From: Loripinus fragilis
Lineage: Eukaryota > Mollusca > Bivalvia > Lucinida > Lucinidae
Length of the DNA: 64,000 nt
Reading direction: 5' to 3'
Assembly (NCBI GenBank): GCA_964019695.1
Contig: OZ026517.1
Span: 50,771,672 to 50,835,671, forward strand
The position numbers were made by a program, and so were the translations under genes. The first letter of the stretch is position 1. Each line of letters opens with the position of its first letter. Shown in pieces: positions 34,098 to 44,297 of the stretch. The notes beneath the pieces were generated by a model that had not been told where the DNA came from, did no database searches, and saw only the letters and a list, made by a program, of their open reading frames with translations.

Positions 34098-34468
34098 CTG
34101 CTGTTTGCGTGTCACTAGTTGCGGTAGTTGTTTGTGTTGTGTTTTCTGTCGTCGATGTCGTCGTTGCTTTTTCTGTCGTCGATGTCGTTGTTGTTTTTTC
34201 TGTCGTCGATGTCGTCGTTATCTCCCTATAAATCCATCTGCCGGAACATCTGTTCATGATTTTGTCGACATCATTTTCGTAGAGCCCAGAATTGTTTTTC
34301 ATAAAATCTTTGAAATACTGTTTTGTGTAGGGGACTACAAATGGCGGCGGGCATGGGGCATACCCCAGCCAAGTTTCGTGATAGCATGCATAGGCCTCAC
34401 AGCTCTTAGGTTGGCCATACAAACAGTCGGAGCATACAGATGAGTTCATGGTCGTAAGGAGCATTCAC
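34098..34468 (-). CDS. Host gene, ectodomain exon with Thr-rich stalk
   Basis: Acceptor TTCTTTTGCAG precedes 34468 and donor CAG/GTAGTT follows 34098. The frame opens at ATG 34464 just after an in-frame TGA, so either translation starts here or the upstream reading frame has been lost. It encodes a small Cys-rich segment (CSDCLYG, KSCEAYAC, APCPPPF, NRCSGRW) with NxS/T sites and then a stalk of three TTTSTTEK-like units, built on a 27-bp coding repeat. The end phase (1) joins correctly to the exon at 23716. No family recognised; no signal peptide is visible in this exon. Confidence 0.65.
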
Positions 34469-34480
34469 CTGCAAAAGAAT

Positions 34481-34719
34481 TTGAAATACAGCCGAATATC
34501 TTTTTTTAAAGATATTTCTTGTTATTTTTCTCTTTTTTTGCATCAAATACATTGGATTGCGCAGCTGTACCATATTATTTTTGATTCTACTCTTCTTAGG
34601 CTAAGAAGAGCAGAATCAAAAATAATATGGCACAGCTATATATCCAATGTATTCTATGCAAAAAAAGGAAGAAAACTAACAAGAAATATCTTTAAAAAAG
34701 ATATTCGGCTGTATTTCAA
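34481..34719. repeat. 239-bp near-perfect palindrome beside a splice acceptor
   Basis: Arms of about 118 bp meet at 34600 (CTCTTCTTAGGCTAAGAAGA). The outer end TTGAAATACAGCCGAATATC is mirrored at 34700-34719, with few mismatches. It starts about 10 nt from the acceptor of the exon at 34468. A single-arm fragment of the same family lies at 49355-49412. Confidence 0.85.
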
Positions 34720-34721
34720 TT

Positions 34722-35185
34722 GTGGGATTTATTTAGGCCTATATGTATTGCTCTTTGTAACACAGGGTCATCCGACTTGTAAAAGTATAATTGATACTGT
34801 TACAATGCAAACAAACCAATAATTTTATTATTGTAAATGTTTTAAATCAATTTAGGCCACTATTTTTTTAATACAAAATCACTACATAATTCCCCTAAGA
34901 ACATTTGCTTTAAATGTAAATAAAGCCTTGTGCAGACGACATTTTAAATGCTGATATGAAAATATTGAATTACACATAGTGGTAAAAAAGTTTTACTAAA
35001 AATGCTATTTTTTCATGACTATGACCTGCAATGAATACATTTGTCTAAAAATACTCATATATGCAAATTTCTGTCTATTCCTGATTGGTTGAAATTTCGA
35101 CACTTAAAGTGATATCATAAGGCTGCAAGCAGCCTAAAAAAGATATGCCACAAGAAATGCCTCCAAAGTAATGAGTCTAGAATAA
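34722..35185. other. No feature seen
   Basis: AT-rich DNA between the palindrome and the satellite array. Confidence 0.35.
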
Positions 35186-35189
35186 GACA

Positions 35190-36500
35190 CATTCATGGCA
35201 TATGTGGAATGTTATTTGTAATATAGGAGATATGCTCCAGACACAATTAGTCTAAAAAAAACAAGGTCAGAGGTTAAAGTCAATATCACGCTGACCCAAA
35301 AATGGTATGTGGCACTCCGCCATACCAAGATGCAGCCATACAGCAAACTTGGGATTCCTGCCTCAAATCATTAAGGATACACTCCGGAAACAATTATTCT
35401 AGAAATGAGGTCAGAGGTCAAGGCCACAATGACTCAAAAAGGGTACGCAAGACACCGCCATTCAAAGATGTGTCCACACATCAAATTTGGGATTCCTACC
35501 TTAAATAATATAAGATATGCTGCGACACGATTATTCTAGGAAAGGGTTGGGTTAAAGTAATTCTAGAAATAAGGCCAGAGATCAAGGTCAATGTCACAGA
35601 GACCAAAAAAAAAGGTACACGACATTCCGCCATTCAAAGATGCATCCACAAACCAAATGTGGAAATTCCTACCTCAAATTTAGGAGATATGCTCCAGACA
35701 TGACTATTCTAGAAACACGGTCAAAGGTCAAAGTCACAGTAACCCCAAACTGGTATGTGACACTCCGTCATCTCAAGATGCATCCACACACCAATTTTGG
35801 GATTCCTACCTCAAATAAAAGATATGCTACAGACACGAATATTCTAAAAACGAGGTCACTTAAGTCACTTAGTCACAGTGACTCAAAAATAGAACGCGAC
35901 ACTCCGCCATCCCAAGATGCATCCTAACACTTAATTTGGGATTCCTACCTCAAATAATATAGGAGATATGCTCCGAAGATGAATATTCTAGAAATGAGGT
36001 CAATGTCACAGTGACCCAAAAATGGTACGTGACACTCCGCCACCCCCAGTTGCATCCACATACCAAATGAAAAATTCCTACCTCAAATAATACAGGATAT
36101 ATGCTCTGGACACGATTATTCTAGAAACGAGGACAAGGTCGAGGGTCAAGTGACCCCAAAATGATGATACACGACATTCCGCCATCCCAAAATGCGTCCA
36201 CGCACCAATTTTGAGATTCCTACCTCAAGTAATGTAGGCAATATGCTGAAGGACACAATGACTCTAGAAACGAAGTCAAGTGACCTGAAGATGGTACACG
36301 GCACTCCACCATCCCAATATGCAACCACACACCAAATTTGGGATTCCTACATCAAATAATTTTTTTCTGGAAACGAGGTCACATTTCAAAGCCACCATGA
36401 CCCCAAATTGGTAGGCCTACTATACTTGATACTCCGCCATCACAATATGCATCCATACACCATTTGGGATTCTTACCTCAAATAATATATGAGTTACGTA
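35190..36500 (-). repeat. Satellite family J, array 1 (about nine units)
   Basis: The landmark GGGATTCCTACCTCAAA or a variant occurs near 35349, 35488, 35665, 35799, 35938, 36072, 36211, 36341 and 36469: mostly 128-139 bp apart, once 177. Each unit also has GATATGCTCC, TTCTAGAAACGAGGTCA, GTCACAGTGACC and CACTCCGCCATCCCAAGATG. The same unit in the other orientation forms the array at the right end of the window. Confidence 0.85.
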
Positions 36501-36503
36501 AAA

Positions 36504-36578
36504 CGCTCACATGTCCAGCGCTTTTAATCTCAACGGTTGTTTCAACCGTTGAGATTGAAAGCGCTGGACATGTGAGCG
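36504..36578. repeat. Foldback with 36-bp arms at the edge of the satellite
   Basis: CGCTCACATGTCCAGCGCTT continuing AATCTCAACGGTTG, loop TTT, then the complement with a single mismatch. Very little decay, so either young or maintained. Confidence 0.85.
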
Positions 36579-36686
36579 TACACATGCACAAATTAGTGTT
36601 ATTTTAAAGTGCCAATCTCATGAATACTTTTATGAGTACGGTCTGGATATTGTGATAATCAAAGTGAAAGTTGGAAAAAAGAAAAA

Positions 36687-36800
36687 AAAGTAAGTAATAC
36701 CACAATCACATACTGCATACCAACCCACGGCACCATGAGTAAGAGCAACAGAACAGTTATTGTAACAATACATCTGTAAGACAATAATAGCAAAACAATG
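36687..36800 (-). repeat. Family B fragment
   Basis: AGTAAGTAATACCACAATCA followed by ACTGCATACCAACCCACGGC matches the 3' end of the family-B copies at 55.3 kb (minus) and 47.0 kb (plus). 5'-truncated. Confidence 0.6.
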
Positions 36801-37409
36801 GATATTTACTGGTGAGTAAATATGGTTTATATGGGATTGTATTCTCTTCTACAGCCTTGAACTTCTACAGCCCTGACAAGCTACAAGAAGGAATTCTACC
36901 TTGCTGTAGACTGGCATCTAGCCCACATTATGTTATCTGACTTAATTATATAAAATAAGTTTGTTTGTTTTTGTTTTTTATATAAAATCATACTTATATA
37001 TTTTGTGGAGTGCATCTCTTAACTATGCTTATATTGTTGGCTGAGATGATCTGAACCAGTCAGAGCAGACAATAATATTTGACAGGTAGTCTATCAATGC
37101 TTGCACACTGATAGTCTTAGAGCTAGTCTGGAGGCTGAGCCTCAGTGATAGTAATCATAGGCCCCTGGATATCCAGGTCATTCAGTATATTGCAGCTACA
37201 GAGAAAACAACCAGCTTATTACATTCTTGATAATATTAATAAACTCTTCAGTGTTGAGTGATGATAAACATACATATTCAGACTTCTAACTAACAAAATT
37301 TGGATTATTTACTTCAACTTTTTGATTCTGACTCCAACTTTTTCAAAAGTGCCAATAGAAAAGAAACATAGAAGAATAATTCCTTAGTTTTGTTAATTTG
37401 GATATAATC
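36801..37409. other. DNA 5' of the DIRS ORFs
   Basis: Probably the left untranslated and terminal part of the DIRS element. I could not find its terminal inverted repeat by eye. CTACAGCCTTGAACTTCTAC near 36851 and CCTGGATATCCAGG at 37165-37178 (palindrome) are the only notable words. Confidence 0.4.
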
Positions 37410-38714
37410 ATGGCTCAGAGACAAAGAAAGAGGACACATCGTGCAGAGCCATATGATCTCAACCTTCCAGAAAACTGGACAGTTAATAAGTTGAAAGCGG
37501 AGATTTCATAGTTAGGTGTTACTTTGACTACACAAAACATTCCGAAAGCAGCCTTATTACAAATATACAATCAGCTGAAAGAGAAAAATGTGCAACAAAG
37601 GAGGGCGGACCAGGCTCAAGAATCAACCATCTCTGCCCAAGACAATGCAAATCAGACAAATGTGCACAGTGATAATCATGTGACACCAGTGACAAGTATG
37701 GCTCCTGACACAGGATTACTGAGCAGTACTCTCAACATGATTGCCTCAATGCAGGGCACTATTTCAACACTCCAGACAACAATTAACAACCTTGTTAGCA
37801 ACAAACAAGTTCATAGTCCAGCAGTTCCAGTAAACTATCTGGAGAAGTTTTATACAGAAGAGGAACCTCAAGCCAGTACCAGTGGATCAAATATGCAAGG
37901 GAACTCTCCTCCCTCATTTGGTGTAAACCCGGACAATCTCCCTCATGTTGATGTCATCTCTGATTCAATGAGACGGAATATTACATGGGGTAAATATGTC
38001 AACCTAGCTTCTCTGCTTATATCCGACTTTGAAGTAACAAGACCAGTTAATGACAGTTTATCCATGGATACCCTGAAGCGCACACGAGATCATCGCCTTG
38101 ACAGATCGTTAAGCATAACCCAGTTTTATAAGGCTTCCGGTATTTATAAGAGGGTAATGTGTGAAGCTTTTCCTCAGCGTAGGAATGAGCTAGACATTTA
38201 TGAGGCAGATGTGGGTAATATCCACGAGCATTATGGGGAAATATTTTACCAATACCACATCCAATTTACAAAGCAAGCTGCAGCGTACTTGGAGAAGGGT
38301 ATTAAGGTAGACTGGTCCAGGAGACACAAAGATTTATTCCAGCTACTAATTGGAGGATCACAAACTAGACTTTGTGAACACTGTTCACAAGCTGATCACC
38401 AATCCCCTTTCTGTCCAACTCAGATCAATGTCCCAATGTCCAATAGATTAGAGACTAATCCTGGCCAGAGTCTCGTGAGGGGTCCCTTGAGGGATACTTT
38501 GGGTAGATCTAGATTAACATATAAGGGGAAAGAAATTTGCAACAATTTTAATGGGGAGAAAGGTTGTCTCAGGCCTGCTTGTCCATTTCAACATGCCTGT
38601 AAAAAGTGCAAAGGTGTAGGACATGGTGAACTTTCATGTCGCCCTCGATCTAACAATGCATCTGAGCAGTCTCAGCCTCCCGCTAATAATAGTAAATCCA
38701 AATCTTCAGCTTGA
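37410..38714 (+). pseudogene. DIRS ORF1 (gag-like) with SAP-like N-terminus and zinc knuckles
   Basis: ATG at 37410; in-frame TAG at 37509-37511 after 33 codons; then open to TGA 38712-38714 (an ATG-less restart at 37524 is possible). The start region (WTVNKLKAEIS and following) resembles a SAP DNA-binding motif interrupted by the stop. The C-terminal part has a CCHC knuckle (CEHCSQADHQSPFC), a CCCH-like cluster (CNNFNGEKGCLRPACPFQH) and a second CCHC (CKKCKGVGHGELSC), the nucleic-acid-binding end typical of gag proteins. It is in the same frame as the pol ORF and separated from it only by the TGA. Confidence 0.8.
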
Positions 38715-40343
38715 CTACATTTGTTTGAATCCAGAACCCCTTCTACTCCTATTAATGTGAGGAGATTGGAGTTTGAATTAAGAGGTCATCCTGATCAAGA
38801 TTTTGTCAATTATGTATGTCGTGGTTTACATGAGGGTTTTGACACATTCATTTCACAGGTTTCAATGCCTAACAAAGAATGTAAAAACTTACTTTCAGCT
38901 AGGCGTAACCCCATTGCTGTACAAGAACTTATTGAGTTAGAATGTAACAAGGGTTTCCTATATGGACCGTTTGATAAGCCCCCTTTTGAGAGTTATAGAG
39001 TAAGCCCATTAGGTATAGTTATAGGCAAATATTCTGGTAAGAAACGTTTAATTGTAGACTTGTCTTCTCCTCATGATGACCCCACTCATTCAAGTATCAA
39101 TGACCTAATAGACAAAGATGCTTGTAGTTTGACATATGTCAGAATTGACGATGCTATAAAAGCCATTCAACAGCATGGAAAGGGTGCTCTCCTATGTAAA
39201 ATGGACATTGCTGATGCTTTTAAGCAGCTGCCCATTAAGAGTACTCAATGGCCATATTTTTGTGTAAAATGGAATCAGAAGTATTATGTATATGTAAGAC
39301 TAGTATTTGGCTGTCCGTCTTCTCCTAAAATATTTGACTCATTGTCTCAGGCAATTTCATGGATAGCTTCACATAATTATGGTATTGAGATAATATTCCA
39401 TCTTTTGGATGACTTTCTCACTGTAGATGAGCCAGATCTTTGTAAATGTTTGCGTACAAAAGCATTGCTTACACACATTTTTGGTCTGTTAGCTATACCT
39501 CTGTCTTTACATAAGTGTATTGGACCATCAAGTTGTTTAGAATATCTGGGTATTATACCTGACAGTGAAAATATGGAGGCTAGGTTGCCTCCTGGCAAAG
39601 TTCAACGGATCATAGAATTCATAGACAAGCTACTATGCAAATCAATTTGTACCAAACTAGAGATACTTCAATTACTTGGTCATTTCAATTTTGCATCACG
39701 TGTTGTCCTCCCTGGAAGGGCCTTTGTATCTTATTTGATTCATTTGGCAAGTTCAGTGAAAGCACTATGGGATAGGGTTGTATTGGATGAGCAGTGCAGA
39801 GATGATTTAAAAATGTGGCTGAAGTTTTTGCATAGTTGGAATGGAGTTTCTATGTTTTATGATACAATGTTGACACATTCCAATGACATGGAATTGTATA
39901 CGGATGCATCACTAATAGGTGTTGGGGGGTTGTTTAAGAATCAGTGGTTTTACTCGGCCTGGCCTGCTGAAATACCCTCTGTCGATGGCGATGACCTCTC
40001 AATGGCGTTTCGAGAGCTGTATCCTATAGTTGCTGCGGCTGTAATATGGGGAAAGAAATGGACATGTAAAAAGATTGTATTTATGTGTGACAATCAAGCT
40101 ACAGTTTATATACTGTGTAAAGGACGTTCAAAGTGTCTTGCTATAATGAAACTGATGCGTACCTTAACTTGGACTGCGGCAGTGAATAACTTTTATTTTT
40201 ATGCGAAACATCTACCATCGAGGGAAAATTCTAAAGCTGACTGTCTTTCACGACTTTTATTGCAGAGATTCAGGGCATTGCACCCAGAAGCCAACAAGGA
40301 GCCAGAAGTTTGTCCAGGACCAGAACAGCTGATTTGGGAGTGA
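38715..40343 (+). CDS. DIRS reverse transcriptase / RNase H
   Basis: Open from the TGA of ORF1 to 40343 with no early ATG; counting from the TTG at 38721, RT motif A is MDIADAF (D162), motif B FGCPSSPKIF (about 197-206) and motif C HLLDDFL (228-233). RNase H follows with LYTDAS (about 392), FRELYPIVAA, CDNQATV (about 456) and the C-terminal HLPSRENSKADCLSR. This order and the LDD box fit DIRS-group retrotransposons. No methyltransferase domain is seen between RNase H and the recombinase. Expression may use readthrough of the UGA-CUA before it. The frame is intact. Confidence 0.9.
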   Translation, partial: LHLFESRTPSTPINVRRLEFELRGHPDQDFVNYVCRGLHEGFDTFISQVSMPNKECKNLLSARRNPIAVQELIELECNKGFLYGPFDKPPFESYRVSPLGIVIGKYSGKKRLIVDLSSPHDDPTHSSINDLIDKDACSLTYVRIDDAIKAIQQHGKGALLCKMDIADAFKQLPIKSTQWPYFCVKWNQKYYVYVRLVFGCPSSPKIFDSLSQAISWIASHNYGIEIIFHLLDDFLTVDEPDLCKCLRTKALLTHIFGLLAIPLSLHKCIGPSSCLEYLGIIPDSENMEARLPPGKVQRIIEFIDKLLCKSICTKLEILQLLGHFNFASRVVLPGRAFVSYLIHLASSVKALWDRVVLDEQCRDDLKMWLKFLHSWNGVSMFYDTMLTHSNDMELYTDASLIGVGGLFKNQWFYSAWPAEIPSVDGDDLSMAFRELYPIVAAAVIWGKKWTCKKIVFMCDNQATVYILCKGRSKCLAIMKLMRTLTWTAAVNNFYFYAKHLPSRENSKADCLSRLLLQRFRALHPEANKEPEVCPGPEQLIWE

Positions 40344-41521
40344 TGGATTTAAATGAAACAGTGTCATCTCTGTGGGACCATGCTTTAAGCACTAATACCC
40401 TAAAATCATACCAAACAGCATTACAGTCCTTTAAAACATTTTTATTGCAAAACAACCTGGCTCAAACTAGCTTTTCTTTACCTGTTGTTACGGATGATGT
40501 TATTATGCTGTATATTGCGCATTGTTATAAGAATCTTAGATTGAAATACACTACTATAAAACTTTATTTGTGTGGTATACGCTTTGCATATATGAAGGAT
40601 GGTGTTTCATGTCCGTTAACTCAATCAGATAGCCCATGTCATTCTAGGATTATGACAGTACTCAAAGCAGTTAAACGTGTGCAAGGACATTCAGTTAAAC
40701 TTAGACAACCTATCACTGCTACTATCTTGGACCAGATATGTACTGTATTAAGCACAGGCTATATATCTGACTACACTGATTCGTTACTTACAGCTGTATG
40801 CCTGTCTGCATTCTTTGGATTTTTACGATGTGGAGAGTTTACAGTGCCTACGGACAGTGCCTTTGATCCAACTATTAATTTGTGCCTTGGAGATCTTACT
40901 TTTCATAACAATCATGCAAACCTTCTGCTTAAATCTTCAAAGACAGATCCATTTCGACAGGGAGTTACTGTTCCGTTATTCCGAAATGAAGCCCATACCA
41001 AATTATGCCCTTATCAGGCTCTGAGAACATACATTTCCAAACGAATGGATAAATTACCGAATCACCAAGATAAGACATGTCCTCTATTTTTGACTGAGGA
41101 TAGACATCCCTTAACAAGACCATATTTTATTAACAATCTTAAACATATTCTGTTGAAAATAGGTTTAGATACTTCAATGTATTCCGGTCACTCATTCAGA
41201 ATAGGAGCAGCCAGTTCAGGTTGTTCAGCGCGATTAGAAGATCATTTGCTGAAGACACTTGGCCGCTGGTCTTCAAACTCTTACCAGACTGTCTGTTTAT
41301 ATGTGCTTTGTGGTCACCTGCTGGGAAAGGGCTGACCTCTTGGCTCTCGTTTGTGGTGTCTTCTGTGAGTTTGTCACTTTCCCATTGGTGTCCTGGGTCA
41401 GGTGTGGTACTTGATTGTATCGATTCCTGATCTTTGCACCATTACTTACTTTTATATTCGTACACCTCAGGAAATTATTCAGTCAGCTCAGATGGCTCTT
41501 CTAACGGAACCAAATGTTTAA
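40310..41521 (+). pseudogene. DIRS tyrosine recombinase, split before the catalytic tyrosine
   Basis: ATG 40310 overlaps the end of pol by 34 nt in another frame. Catalytic-domain marks are FFGFLRCGEFT (first Arg, about residue 173) and HSFRIGAA (His and second Arg, about residue 294), then LGRWSSNSYQT. At 41291 the frame enters a 162-bp family-A fragment and stops at 41333-41335. The rest of the gene, starting with the expected catalytic Tyr (YIRTPQEI at 41453) and ending at TAA 41519-41521, is in the same phase beyond the insert. The recombinase would have integrated the circular DNA intermediate; this copy cannot. Confidence 0.88.
41291..41452 (+). mobile_element. Family A copy 3, 5'-truncated, inside the recombinase
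   Basis: Begins at GTCTGTTTATATGTGC, which is internal in the 1.9-kb and 61-kb copies, and ends with the same CTTACTT terminus. Closest to copy 1. No clear target duplication beyond ACT. Confidence 0.8.
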
Positions 41522-42511
41522 ATGTGAACCCAAACTTATAACTGACTTCTTATGGGATGTATCTCAGATCAGGAGCGCTATATTCAACCTAATTAGTGCA
41601 AACTTATAGGCTTTATACAGGTTTACTGGTGTTTGAATATTATATTCAGTCAGTGATGCAAATTAAGTGATGGCTACATGAAGTTAGAATTCATCATATG
41701 AATCTGTTTAGGTCAAGAGGTCAGTGTGGGTTCTGATTTGCTGCCTTCATAAGAGAAAGGCTGATCTGGATCTGCATTGTTTTACTCCAGAAAGATGTGT
41801 TCACAGTGCACTAGTTGGGTTGAATATGGTAACTCCAGTCTTGGCATATCTCTATGTTACCTAACATAATGTGTATGAGCTATAACTTTGCTGACCAGTG
41901 TCTGAGATAACTTAGTTCAGCAAGGCAATTTACACCTTATTGTCTGGTGCTCTGTACTACACCTTTACTATAGAATTCCATTCATAATAAGGTCCAGTAT
42001 TTAGGTCGACTGATATAATATCCAGCTTTGCAGCTTCATTATCTAGGTCAACTCTGCAAGTTCCCATTATCTTTATCTAGGTGGCCTGCTGTTCTCACTT
42101 TTGTTATGCTGAATACACAATGTATATACTGGCTTATTGGTTATACTCAGGAGTTGTCTTTCATGGTTGTTGTAATGATTGTATATATTTACAGCAGATT
42201 AGGTAGGCAATGTGGAACAAAGGGCGCCCCCTTCTACTTCTCACCTTGTGGGGAAACAACTCAATATGAACTTACTTTCAAATTGACTTTATTTGGGGGA
42301 TTTTAATTTCTACCTGAAATTAACTCATTCCCCACAAGTGACTACAGTTTGCTAGACAGCCAGACTTGGTCTCTTGTGTTTTAACTCTTTGAGCCTCCCA
42401 GCTGTTTCTCAATCCATTTATCTCTTTGTCTGTTTAACCTGTACGGGTCCAGGGGTCTTCTTGACTCTAATGGCTGGGCACAGCTCACCACCCTGGCCAG
42501 CAGGTTTTCTG
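41522..42511. other. 3' region of the DIRS element, no gene
   Basis: Contains a separated inverted pair CTTGTGGGGAA (42244-42254) and TTCCCCACAAG (about 42330), and GGTCTGATCTGGATCTGCA-like words near 41762. A 92-codon ORF at 42028 has no recognisable domain. The DIRS right border was not located. Confidence 0.4.
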
Positions 42512-42768
42512 TCATAGTGCTCTTACTACCGCTTCAATGGCGAGACCGCTGGTCTTATTGAACGGTAGTGGCATACGTACTATGCCAGTGTAGGTGCTAT
42601 CATAGTGCTCTTACTGCCGCTTCAATGGCGAGACCGCTGGTCTTTGTGAACGGTAGTGGCATATGTACTATGCTAGTGTGGCCGGGTTCTGTCATAGTGC
42701 TCTTACTACCTCTTCAATGGCGAGACCGCTGGTCTTATTGGAAGGTAGTGGCATACGTACTATGCCAG
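42512..42768. repeat. Three tandem hairpin units of about 90 bp
   Basis: Unit starts at 42512, 42600 and 42692. Each reads CATAGTGC, ACTACCGCTTCAAT, GGCG, AGACCGCTGGTCT, ATTGAACGGTAGT, GTACTATG, so that three nested stems form, with the tip AGACC GCT GGTCT. The tip is invariant in all three; the outer stems differ by a few bases. Confidence 0.8.
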
Positions 42769-42874
42769 CAATGCAAGGGTTGACAGCTCAGGCTTAAGGT
42801 TCGGACTAGATGAGCCTACAACAGCCAAGATGCTAGTCCTAGGTGTTCATATCTGAGTTGGTTCTTTTGCCCAA

Positions 42875-43200
42875 GGATTGAAGTTGATAGTTAGAAAATA
42901 AAATATAAATGTCTCTTTTATATTTATTATCTCATATAAACCAGCTTTTTCTTCCTCTTCACTAGAATGGTCACAAAGTAACGCAAAGCAAAACAAAGAC
43001 AAACACAGAACTCCCACAAACAATCGGAAGTACATTAAACAATAGATCAACAACAACAGAAGCACCGCCTCAGAACGGACAGCAGCCTAAGCCACTGCAT
43101 TTTACTAGCGCTAAATCTTCGCCCAATATTCTGTTGTTGTTAAAAGACAAAAGTTTAGCTTGCATGGAGTCTGCGATATATACCCGCATAGACCATCCTA
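42875..43200 (-). mobile_element. Family B copy
   Basis: On the minus strand AGTAAAATGCAGTGGCTTAG, CTGCTGTCCGTTCTGAGG and TTCTGTTGTTGTTGAT match the 46.6-kb copy. The 3' end is diverged or replaced. The hydrophobic ORF at 42847-43065 is repeat-derived. Confidence 0.6.
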
Positions 43201-43259
43201 AAATTGCATGACTCTTGAGTCTGCACTATGATCAATGTGTGAGTCCCCGTTACCAGTTA

Positions 43260-44200
43260 GTGAAAATGTTCATAACCCTTGAACCACATGGCATATTTTA
43301 TAATATTTTGCATACTGATGCATGTCAACATGGCATGCGAAACCACCCATTTTTGATACATATGGTTTTGCTGAGAAATTGTCCAGCCTGTTGTGGTCAG
43401 TTAATTGAAAACCCTCATAACTCTTGGACCTTGAATATAGGATATTTGAATCAAATTTTGCATACTTATTTATTTTGATATTATCCAGCAACCCTGGTAT
43501 GAAAAACGGTGGCGAGGGTTTGCCGAGCATCATTTTGGCAGGTCAATGTCTTTTAGTGGAAATAATCATATAACTCTTGAACCGCATGGTATATTTTAAT
43601 CAAATTTTGCATACTAATACATTATAACATTATCGAGACACAGGTATGCAAAACGATGATTAGGCTTTGCCAAGAAAAATAGTTGGTGGCAACCGTTTGC
43701 ATACCTGTGTCATGTATTAGAGCTCGCTTTGGAACCTACTTCAGAAAAGCTATGTTGAAACACTCAGTTTGGCTACCCGAACATCGCTTTCAATTTAAAT
43801 ACCTAGAATTTCCCTTAAATTAGCAAGCATTCAACGTGGGTCGTGCATATTACTGCCAGTTGATTATTGTATTAAACAAGAAAGAAAAACCCTTGAGTAT
43901 ATAAAGGATTAAACAAATATACATACATATTCATATTCTGATCTAAATCCCCTATTAGGTATTTTAAGAAGACAGAATTTCAATGGTACAAGTACTTCCT
44001 AGTTTGGATTTCTAAAGGCTAATTGTTTGTAGTAGTGTCGCTTTAAAATCTAAAGGGAAAATGTACGAAATATGAATATTGTACGATCCGAAGGTGTGCA
44101 CTATAATTTCTGTGTGTCCGTCTGTCTGTCTGTCTGTCCTTTAGCAGTTAGTAAAAATGCGAATAACTCTTGAACTACATGGTATATTTTGATCAAATTT
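43260..44200. repeat. Degenerate tandem repeat, unit about 150 bp
   Basis: AACCCTTGAACCACATGG at 43275, a relative near 43418 and ATAACTCTTGAACCGCATGG at 43568 with AATCAAATTTTGCATACT after each; a further isolated unit is at about 44162. The DNA at 43700-44100 between them is unassigned. Confidence 0.55.
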
Positions 44201-44259
44201 TGCTTTCTCACTGTCTGGTCACTGGTATAAAAACGAAGACAAAGCTTTGCCGAAAAAAT

Positions 44260-44297
44260 CGACCCCACCCCCCCCCCCACACACACACACACACAAA
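44260..44297. repeat. Poly-C and (AC)n microsatellite
   Basis: A C-rich run followed by about nine AC units. Confidence 0.8.

Noticed and set aside
34105..34443. Cys/Arg-rich 112-codon ORF on the plus strand
   Set aside because: It is the antisense of the ectodomain exon; the CRRC repeats mirror the Thr-rich stalk.
35190..36500. CRISPR array
   Set aside because: Units are degenerate 130-bp tandems without short identical repeats and unique spacers, in animal DNA.
40310..41335. Complete recombinase of 341 residues
   Set aside because: Its last 15 residues come from the family-A insert; the true C-terminus with the catalytic Tyr is further on.
42847..43065. Signal-peptide-like Leu-rich ORF as first exon of the host gene
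   Set aside because: It lies in a family B repeat and has no donor site in a fitting phase.
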